Below the pieces are notes generated by a model that was not told where the DNA came from, searched no databases, and saw nothing but the letters and a program-made list of their open reading frames with translations. DNA of 64,000 nt from Cucumis sativus (lineage: Eukaryota > Streptophyta > Magnoliopsida > Cucurbitales > Cucurbitaceae). Below are positions 35,195 through 45,600 of this stretch, one piece after another. The stretch is from contig NC_026660.2 of NCBI RefSeq assembly GCF_000004075.3, positions 26,911,498 through 26,975,497 of the forward strand, given 5' to 3'. The translations under genes and the position numbers were made by a program. The stretch's first letter is position 1. Each line of letters starts with the position of its first letter.

Positions 35195-36020
35195 TTCTGA
35201 AATCTGGGTTCTTCTCTAAAAGAATAGATTGAGGGTTCAAACACAAGATGGAGAGAGTATTTGCATTGAATTGAGATGGAGAATTTGTAGAGTGAGTGAA
35301 GTAGAAGGAAGTGGGAAGAGAGGGAGGATTTTCAATGCAAAAAGGTGGGGAGGAGGAATTATAATTTTAAATAGGTCAGCGTCACATGGAGATGGAATGG
35401 CACAAAGCAAAACAAGGGTTTACATTTTTACACTAAACACTACAAGAAGCACTTTTAGTCTACGCGTTTTCACTTGTCTTTTGGCTGGCTGCTTCCCATC
35501 TCTTTTCCCGATCAATTATTTTGAAGACATTAGCATCTTTGCTTGTATCTTTTTTGACATATTAAATTAATAATTTTATACTTGTTCTTCTTTTAAAAGA
35601 GTGTACTGATAGCCTACTTTTCTTTTGTATTGAAATTACAATATGGGTCATGATTTGATAAGTTAATCATATCAACATAGTAAGTAATCAAACTCAAAAC
35701 AGTATTTTTCTCTTGATCTTTTATCCTTCATTGTAGCCTAGTGTTTCTTTTTTAGAAATAATATACTAGAATTACGGCCTACATTGATCTTGGGCTACAA
35801 TCACGAATGGATTATTTTTTCAACTTTATTTATTATGATTAAGATTGAATTGTCTCTCTCACACTATAGCTAGTAAAAGTTAGGTCATAATTTAAAAGAA
35901 AATGAGTTGGATTGTGACTATTGGATTGAGAGTGATGGCTTCAAATACACAACAAATAAATAATTTACTTTTCAAATGATATTTCTTTTTTACATGGAAG
36001 TTTAGTGAAGTTAATAATTT

Positions 36021-36160
36021 TAACCGTAAACTTCAATTTTATCTTATTATACTTCAAACTTCAATCAACTATTTGATTTATTTTTTTCTAATTTAACCGT
36101 AAATTTCAATTTTATTTTATTATACTTCAAACTCCAATCAACTATTTGATTTATTTTTGA
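36021..36160. repeat. 73-bp tandem duplication
   Basis: Two copies with period 73, the first from about 36022 and the second from about 36095, each starting AACCGTAAA and containing TATACTTCAAACT and CAATCAACTATTTGATTTA. They differ at only a few bases. Confidence 0.85.
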
Positions 36161-37590
36161 AAAAGGGTCCAAAGATAATAAGTTTATAAATACTTTTACT
36201 TTATGGGACATATTGTGGTTCCTTTAAAATAAAATAATATTCAAACCATCCATTATTTTTACTGTTGTTTGAGTTATAATGTTGTCAATTTTTATGTTAA
36301 AACTTGATTTTATTGAATTTTACAGCTTAAATATTTTTTTCTTCATTGTATTTCTGGTTTGATTATAACTAGAGTAAATAGGTAGGAATTAAAACAAGGA
36401 TAAATGATACATCTCCAATTTTAATTTAAAGTTTATTTGGACGAGATTGAAAAAATATTTGGTAAAACTTGAAAATTTTCCCAAATAATTTTTTCATGGG
36501 TTAACAAATAAGGTAATTATATAACTGTGAATTCAAATTTGTATTTGGGAACAAACTAGTAACAAGAGTGACATGCTTTGTTTAATATCATAAAACAAAA
36601 TAATGAGGGTCATAAAATATTTAATTGGTATTTGTAGAAATGTGGATATTTTGAAATGAATGAATGAGTTTGAAGATAAGTGGGAACATGTATCTTTAGT
36701 ACTTTGACTGGGAGTTTTGACTAAGTGAATAAGGACGAACATGGTAGTCGTCGGTATCCTGTGCTGCCACCCATTTATGATTTAATTTTTGACCATTTTC
36801 TTCAACTTCTAATCTTCCCCCACCTAACCATTCTATTCCTCTTTCGCTGTCACAGTATATAATTAACCATTTTGTATATTAATTTCTATATTTAACTCAA
36901 TTACTGCAACAATTTTTCATTACTGTGATAACCTAACAAAAATTAATATATATACTGTTCTTATTGTTTACACTCTAAATACAAACTCACGAGCTTCAAT
37001 ACATTGGCTATTTGGCACCATTTAGTAAACCAGATGAATATCATAGTCTTAATTAATATTAGATTCAGTGTTATAAAGATTTTAAGAAAGTGGTTGACGT
37101 CGACCCATTTCACAATTTTGTTTTTAAAGTATAGTAGGTAGGAACATTAGGTGCTTGTTTTGTTAACACATACTCTTTGTATGCTAAAAAACCACACACA
37201 TAATCTTTGTCATTCTAAATAACTAGAAGGACTACCTATTTGGAAGAATATACACACTGTATTATTGCATCTTGAAAATGAATGTACTTATTTTCATATA
37301 TTTCTTCCCATCACTAAAAAAATATTAAAAATGTTGATTGGACACTTTACATACATACATTAAATTCAAATATTGATTAAGAGGTGGTTTGACCCACTTT
37401 ATTTGCAGTTTTACATGAAGAAAAATATATTAACTTTATGCTTAAAGACGTGTTTGCATGAATATTTAAAAAAAGAGAACTAATTTTTATTTAAACTTTA
37501 TAAATAAAAAAAAAAGACTTAAAACACGCTAAAAAATAAAATTGTTTGTTAATGGAATAAAACGTTATTGTTGGAGAGGGCCCCAGCAAA

Positions 37591-37602
37591 GTTACCGGTA
37601 AC
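37591..37602. other. Perfect 12-bp palindrome GTTACCGGTAAC
   Basis: The palindrome sits between two GGGCCC-containing sites (near 37579 and 37641). It could be a dimeric protein-binding site, since GTTAC/GGTAAC half sites suit MYB or trihelix (GT) factors, but no transcript can be assigned. Confidence 0.4.
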
Positions 37603-39412
37603 CTGAAAATGAGGGATAAAAACGAGGATCCTAAGTTATGGGCCCCATGTAGGACTTTGGTACTCTGCGGACGCTCCTTCGTGAGACTAAAATACAACAA
37701 TCGAGGCTTTCCACCGTGTGATCATTAATGTGAAGAGATCTATTGAGTGAGTGAGCGATTAGTCCATTGATTAGATTTCCAAAACCACAAAGGAAGGTAC
37801 CAAACCACCACACCCAATTTTAGCCCTCTCATTTTTCTCTCCATCTCACAAACCAAAACCTCTATTTAATCCCTTCCAAAAAAGCCCTCTAATTAAATAT
37901 TTTATATAAAAGTTATTATAAATGGGTCAAATTAACTCATTTCGCAAAAAAAATAATTATAACAGAGTAGAAAATAAAATATAATATCACCCTTTTCTCC
38001 TTTATAATATCATATTCGTTTTCTTAGATATTCTTTTATCAATATTATATTAAAATTGAAAACTCAAGTAAAGACAGTATGATCGTGAATTGCATTCTAA
38101 TAAAGATTTAAAATTACCCACTTTTCTTAAATAGTTTTTTTAAAAATATTATTTTTACCTAATTTTAGTTTATGTATTTAATGTTCATAGTACAACAAGT
38201 TAAGATTTCAGTATTATCACAAAATATAACACAAATATTTATGAGTGAACAAATAGCAACTCTATTGCCAAAATTGATTACTAATCTACTATCTTTAGTA
38301 GAAGTATTTATATAATTATATCTCAATTTTTTGTGGGAAACATAATTCTACGACTTAATTTATAGTGAACTTGCTACTGAAAAGAATAATTACGACCATA
38401 AGTTTTTGAAATTTGAATACTAAAACTAGTTATCTTAAAGAACTTTCACAAGTTGTTGTATTTTAGAATGGGGGAGAAAAAGGTAATGTGAGTGTGAAAG
38501 GGAGCAAAAAGTGGAAAGGGAAAAGAGGGCTAGTTTTGAGAAGCACTTGAATGTGGGATCATAAATATGATTGAAATTGAAGTTGAAGTTGGAGGTTGGG
38601 TTATCTCTCCATGTGCACCAGTAAATGAAGAGATTTCCTTTTATTGATTGTTTTACTTAAATTTGAAAATGGTAGGGGCAGAGGTTTTTCTTAATCATAA
38701 TAGATCCCTTTACATAATAATCCTCACCACACCACCTATTTTTTATCTCTCTCATTAAAATCTATTTCTTTTATATCATATTCCTTGGAAGTTTTTTTCA
38801 TTCTATGTGACACAGTTTGTTTTTGGAATTTCAGTCCTTTTTTAATTCTTATTTAAACTTAATTTAGAGATTATGTTTGTCTTTTAATATATTTATTTAT
38901 TGACCATCCATCATTATTATTTTTATTTGATGTACGAACTTTAATCACTAAGTTTGTCAAACCTTTGATTTGTTAATTGGCTTTGAAATTATCGTTAGAT
39001 ACAACTTAAATCCATTAGTCAATCATTTGAATGTGCAGGATATGGCGGAGAAAAGAGACGACGGATGTGATTGTGAAGCACACCTAACTGATGCCCATTC
39101 AGAGGATTAACACATTTCTCTTCACTTTAGAAACAACTAAAGAAATTAGAGTCAAAATCCCGTCTTCTTCTCAATTGTTAGAAGCATTCATTTAACTGGT
39201 GAAATGCACAAATGCTCTGTTTTTTGTGATAAACTACATTTTTTTGTGTTACTCTAAATTTGAAATAATATAAAAAAAATTCTAACATTAGGGAGATATA
39301 AAATATCAACTATACTTTTCATTGTCTGCCTTCAATACTGCTTTGGTTCGTGTTGATCAATATTTCCTTGAGTCCTTGACAATTTTGAATGTTATTCCTG
39401 GGCTGTAAGTTA

Positions 39413-41715
39413 TCATTTCGAATCAGAATCTATTAGCTGATGATTGAGAAGTTGTTTTTCATCGCTGTCAATGAAATCAAGACTGTCTTCAATTTCATAG
39501 GTAAGGTCAACCTCTGTTTGATCCTTATCATCAAAATCTTTTGCCTCCGAAATATGAAACTGACTGTCTTGTTCATAGAGGGGTGAAGTGCTAGATTCCA
39601 GATGCAGCATTTCAGACTCTATCAAGGCGTGCATTCTTGCGCGCTCTCGGTCTCTTGGATACGAACAATAGAGGAAAGAGTAGATGAAGCAACACAGTGA
39701 CATTGGGAAACCAATGGCTGCATATAGTGCCCTGGCTAGTGATTTTGCATTCTCTCTATCAGTTTCAATTTGTGATGAATCTGTGGATCCTTTTGCTGCT
39801 GGTTTATATCCATAAACATGCTGAGCCAGAATTCCAACGACAGGAGGAGCAAACGATGACAGAATCGACTCAAATGATCGATCCAATGCATAGATGCTTG
39901 TGCGTGACTTCTTCGGGACAATCTCTGCAAATATTGGGCTATACACACCAATTAAGTATGCAGGTATGATTGTGCAAAGCATGACAGGTATAACTAAGTA
40001 TGATATGATATTTTTTCAATTTACCTAACCTTGGCTTCAAATAATCAAAAAACCATTCAACAAAATTTATGTGGAATACATTAAGGGGTGTAGTTTCTAT
40101 ATTTTACGAGTAGCAACAATTGTGCACCTCAAACACCACACAAATTTTCCAACTTCAACCTATTAACTTCAGACTTCAAAACTCAGCTTCACACCCCAAA
40201 TAACTTCTAGTCGACATAAGTTCTTGCAAGTGGTACTTTCTAAAATAAATAATTCGAGTGACTTAAGCATCCACAATTATTGACCAATATGTCATGAATG
40301 TCATTGTGCAACAAAATTCAACTGAGAGAGTTTTGGAACCAAACTAATCAAAGTTAGTGAGAATTTAGATGAAATCTTCTTTATTTGATTAGCAAGACCT
40401 CCTAGAGTGCATGAAAATTGGTATTGCAATAATATAAAGTTGTTAAAAAGTGCATTAGATATCTATTCTAGTTGATGAAGACACATACTTGTTAGTTGCT
40501 GGTGCATTCCATGACATAGAGAAACCCATTATGAACAAAACCAGTCCATGCAAGAATGTTGTGGATGGATTGTCGGGCAAAACCAGCAGCAAGATTGCAG
40601 CAAGAGGAACTGCAGAAGCTGAGCTTATCTGAGATAAAACTATTCTTCCTGAATTAGGAAAGCGTTTTGATAAAATATCCCCCAATCTTCCTCCAAAAAT
40701 ACCACCTAATGAACTAGCAATTATAAAGAGAGTCCATAGAAATCCTGTTTTCTCGTGAGAAAAGCCTACTAGCTCAAGCCACATAGGAGCAAATGACAAA
40801 GCCGACCATGGAAATGATCCTGCAACCCCCTGAGATACAATTATCTGGAAAGATTGGATCCCTATAACTGACTTTGATTCTTTAACTAGATCCATCATTT
40901 CTGACCAGAATGGCTTGCGTGGATGATCCTTATCTCTTCCATTAATCTCAGAAAAGTGTGGATCGTTTGCAAAAACCCATACTAGCAAACCGACAATAAC
41001 ACTAATGAGTCCAACAAGATGGAAGGCAATTCTCCATCCTGGGATTCCCATGAAAGATGTCGAAGCCATTAATATAGAACAAAGCCCACCAATGATAGAA
41101 CCAAGATTTCCTGTTAGTTGTAGCCATCCAAAAGCCAACCCGCGGTTACTATCATCAGTTGAATCAGCAACGAGAGACTGGATGGCAGGTATCACTATGG
41201 CAAGACCTATTCCATTCAAACCTCTAGAAATTGCCACCTAATATGATTATCAAATTAATTAGTATTAACACTGGTATGAGGACGAAATTCACTTCCATTT
41301 TAGTGCGTTAACGTTCTTATGACAAATTTCACAATTGGAATACATGAGACTAACGTTATTATAGAATGAAAGAGGGGAAATAAGATTAGTGGTTGAAATC
41401 AGAGTCATGGATATGAGAAAGAGGAACCTGGAAGAATGTGGAGGAGAGGGCGACGAGGAAAGTGGCGGCGGCCCAGAGAAAAGCACCTACAGCAATGACA
41501 TGGGCGCGATTGTGATGGACGGCTAAGTAAGCAGCTAGAGGGTAACAAGAAGACTGAACTACAGATCTGAAGAGGGTTAAGGAACCTAAGCCAGTGGGAT
41601 CGATGTGGAGAGCGGCCCCAACTTCTTTATAGACTCCAGGCAACAAGGACTCATCGGTCCTCTCCATAATAGCAGCCAGATTCACTAATATCAAAGTCAC
41701 AGTCTCAGATTTCAT
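39413..41715 (-). CDS. Major facilitator superfamily transporter, UNE2-like
   Basis: Exons in transcription order: 41715-41428, 41237-40489 and 39938-39413. They total 1563 nt, 520 residues, with GT-AG introns. The protein has MFS architecture of about 12 helices. It shows the N-half block LPGVYKEVGAALHIDPTGLGSLTLFRS and the loop motif AVHHNRAHVIAVGAFLWAAATF. QSLVADSTDDSNRGLAFGWLQLTGNLGSIIGG and a GGRLGDILSKRFPNSGR loop between helices of the second half are also seen. The C-terminal tail of about 100 residues is hydrophilic and acidic. It resembles the plant MFS group that includes Arabidopsis UNE2 (unfertilized embryo sac 2). Substrate and membrane are unknown. The chosen start is the first ATG in frame (MKSETVTLILVN). 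It is divergent from the DUF1664 gene over 930 bp. Confidence 0.88.
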
Positions 41716-42645
41716 GTTGGGCCTCTCCACACCCAGATGGATAGGGGATCGGCACCGGAGAAGTGGGTTGACTCCGGGCCGGGAGGTGAAGTGAAGGCTA
41801 CCAGAGAAGAAGAGGATTGTATGGTTGTTGGTTTTGTCATGTGTACTGCCGTTTGACTTAAACGGTAAGGATAAAACATGAGACTAAAACGAAGAAATAT
41901 AACCCATCGGACTCACCTGATGAATTCATTCAAACTTTTTACCTCCCTAACCATCTCCATTAAATTTTATAAATTTATTTTTAGATAAAAAAAATATTTT
42001 TTTTGAAGACAAATAAAAAGTCTTCATTGGTATAATTTAAAATGAAAAACCCATTTCATAGTTTCATCATTTCTCAGCCATACAAAAATAGAATTAAGAA
42101 TTATGTGCAAGAAAAAAAAAAAAAGAGACATTTTTCAACTTTGAGAAAACGTTAGTTCGTTTCCTTACCGTAATTAGCCTATCTATCATTTGATTATGTG
42201 ATCAGCCCAGCCCAATTTAGAAGCCCATCCATTTATTTTAAACATATATAGAAAAATACAGATCAATAAAATAAAATAAACCCTATGGAGCAGACGGCAT
42301 CAGCAGGACCCTCAATCCTCTACTTCCCATGATCTGCGATTCACTGACCCTCACCGCCACCATTCTCCTTCTCCGTTCGGTAGTTCGCCGCCGCTATCTA
42401 CGGTTTTCCTCCCTCTTTTAATTTCTCCTTGTGTTATTTTTTTCTACAAGTATCCAATTTTTTAAAGTTAATTTTTGCTCTTTTCTTTTTTACACAATTT
42501 TATTTTATTTATTTTATTTATATTTTTTCCCTAACCAGGTTAATTTAGTTTAGTATATCATTTCGGATAACTTCACCAAACTTAATTCTTGTCCTCCGAG
42601 CCCCCAATTCTCCGCTCTAGGGCTTCTGATCTGACCAACACCACT
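41716..42645. promoter_or_regulatory. Bidirectional promoter region, MFS and DUF1664 genes
   Basis: A 930-bp spacer between divergent start codons. It contains three GCCCA/TGGGC motifs within 30 bp (about 42204-42228), which resemble plant site II elements, and a CT-rich 5' UTR-like stretch at 42300-42430. The DUF1664 transcript may have a leader intron here. No coding sequence is seen. Confidence 0.5.
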
Positions 42646-45600
42646 ATGGCTATGCATACTGGAGTAGGGCTTTCAAAGATCCTGATTCTTGTGGGAGCTG
42701 GTATTTTCTTCTATTTCTGATCCATCTTTCAGTTTATATGATCCAAGAACGGTTTTTTCCAGACTCTGTCACGTTTCTTAATATTGCTATCCTGCTTATT
42801 TTTACAGGCTACTCCACTACGATCATGCTTAAGAACGGTAAACTATCTGATGTATTGGGTGAACTTCAGGTATCGATTTCTTTTATTTTGGATTTCTCCC
42901 CCCCCACCCCACATCTATTCTGCTAATTAGCTCCTATGTTGGGATTTTTTTGAGGAAAATTCTAAGTCGCTATTCAGTACTCATTTTTCGTGTAATTATC
43001 GACTAGGGTGTTTTCAAGTTCTTGCCGTCATCGTTTGTTTACGGTGGACTTTAATATCTCGCTTCCTAGGAAATTGCTTATTGGATGTCTCATAAATTTG
43101 TCTCAATCTTGTTTAAAGATAGAATCTCCTGGCTCAGCTAAGCGTTGCGAACATATGTTCAATTTTGATATGAGTGACTTCATTTTATATTGTTATGCTT
43201 ACAGTCCTTGGTGAAGGGCATGGAGAAGTCTGGGGAGCAATCCGATGGTGATTCTGACTACTCTGATGCTATTGCTGCTCAGGTGCTGAATGATTATATG
43301 TATTTTAAAGAGGTATTGTCCGGTAGTCACTTATGTGGCTAATGAAATTCCCAATTGACTATTGTGCAGGTGCGTCGACTGGCTATGGAGGTTCGACAAC
43401 TCTCCTCGTCACGCCAGATCACTATTCTCAATGGAAACTCTGGGAATATTGGCAAGTACCAACATATTTTCATTTAGTTAATTGGAAAATTGCATAATTG
43501 ATGATCTTTGACGATGTCCCCATAATGGATTTTGATTTTGCTTAATGCAATAGTTCTACATGTCAGTGGTGACTCTTCGATTATTTATTTGCAAACAGGT
43601 AATTTATCATCTCTCATAGTTCCAGCTGCTACTTTGGGTGCTTTGGGATATGGATACATGTGGTGGAAGGTAAACTTAGGTCTGTTTCGTACAGAATTTG
43701 AAGATAAAGGATTCAAAGAAAACAGAGTTGTATTTTATGTTTTCAGATGCGTTTGGTGGCAAGTTCCAAAATTGAATTCTAGTTTTAGAAAAAAATTTAA
43801 ATGTGTTTCATACTACATAATTATAAATCAGATATGTGTTCCATAATGTTGACAATTAGTTATTATTAATTTATTTATGAATATAATTTATGTTCACAAA
43901 ATGAGTTAGATTGCAATTTTAGTCCACATTGTTTGGAGAAAGTTAGAGTTTAACCTATAGTTTGATAAACAATCCTTATGGTTTGACAACCTTCATAAAT
44001 AGTCCTTACGAGCTAGGCTATTCTCTATGATTTTATCAAACCAAATAAACTAAATTCTAGTTATAAACCATAGTTCTATCCATTTAAAACCATTGAGACC
44101 AAATTTGTAATTTAACCTAAAAAGTTTCTATAATTGTTATTTTGTATTATTATTTAGATGATGATCTAATATTACATCACACACCCAAAATTTAATGTCA
44201 TTTTGTTTTGCTGTCTTTCTATAATTTAGTTTCACATTGGTTGGTTCGTCTTTGTTTTTTTTCAGAACTCATATCCTTTTTGTTCTTTCTGTTTGAGTAG
44301 GGACTTTCCTTCTCAGACCTTATGTATGTTACAAAGCGCAATATGGCTAATGCTGTCTCAAACTTAACCAAACATTTGGAGCACGTATCGGAGGCCCTTG
44401 CTGTAAGTGTGGTCTAGTATTCCCTTTAACCTGTTTTATTAAGAGGGAAAGAAGTGTTTGTATGGCTCATGTCATTGTGTTAATATTATTATAATTAATG
44501 AGTTTTGAGAACCTGGCATACACATTTCTGCATAATACTTAATCCGTGTTTCAGACATTACTGATATTTATTAGTTCATTTATCTTTCCTGTTATGTATT
44601 TTGTGGAATCAAACATCATAAAACATTCAAGTCATTCACCCCACCCCTCAAGCTGTGTATCTATAGTTTCAATTTTTTTTTTCGTATTTTTTATTTGAAT
44701 TCTTTTAGAAAATTATTGTTATTTTTTTTTTCATAATGATTCATTGGTGTTGGAAATTGTGACATTGGCATAAAGGATATAAGGAATATGTTGACAATTT
44801 TGTACTTATTTCTTTTGTTGATAGGCAACAAAGAGGCATTTGACACAACGGATTGAGAACTTGGATGATAAGATGGTTAAGCAGAATGAACTCTCGAAAT
44901 TGATTAAAGAAGATGTATGTGATCTAAAGTTTTTAAGTTCTGTGACAATTGAGTTTTATGTCATCTGCAAGTTTTAGTAAACCAACATTTTTGTCTATGG
45001 TATACGCATGTGTTAGTGTTCAAAAGTTAAATGTTGAATGAACTATGGACTTTATGGTGGTCTAAAGTTATTTTGATAGAAATAAATTTTATACTGCTGG
45101 TAATCACCTTTAGCACCACATTTTGCTATTTAGTTTTTAAAATCCCTTCCTTTTCGTGTCGCGGTACACTTCTTTTCTCATAGTGTCATTTTGCTATATA
45201 TATGATTGCATGGACCTGATGCTTTGAGGTATCAGAATGTTATGTAGTTTAGAAATACCTATTCTCGGAAGAAACATTGATAACTTCCATGTAATATGAT
45301 CTCAAATAAAACAAAGCTAAACTGCGTAAGCTAACTCTGTATAGATGTAGTGAGTTTAAAATCCTGTTCATATAAAGTGGTAGATGGTACATTCTGTCAA
45401 ATATTTGATTACATTTACATTATTTTCATATGGTTATGATTGGTGGAACAGGTGGCAGGAGTTCAAAAATCTCTTTCCGACATCGACTTTGACTTGGGCG
45501 AGTTGCACAACATGGTTTCTGGTTTGGTGAGTTTTCCATCAGACTGGTGATGTTATCAATTTATTGCATTTACCATGTCATCAATTTTTCCATTGTACTT

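Larger units (their letters stand above)
35195..39412. other. Intergenic region, 4.2 kb
   Basis: The left end is 5' UTR and promoter of the membrane-protein gene. A 73-bp tandem duplication lies at 36021-36160. A less AT-rich patch at 37560-37810 holds a 12-bp palindrome and two GGGCCC sites but no convincing frame. The remainder is AT-rich with no gene seen. The end near 39.4 kb is 3' UTR of the MFS gene. Confidence 0.6.
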
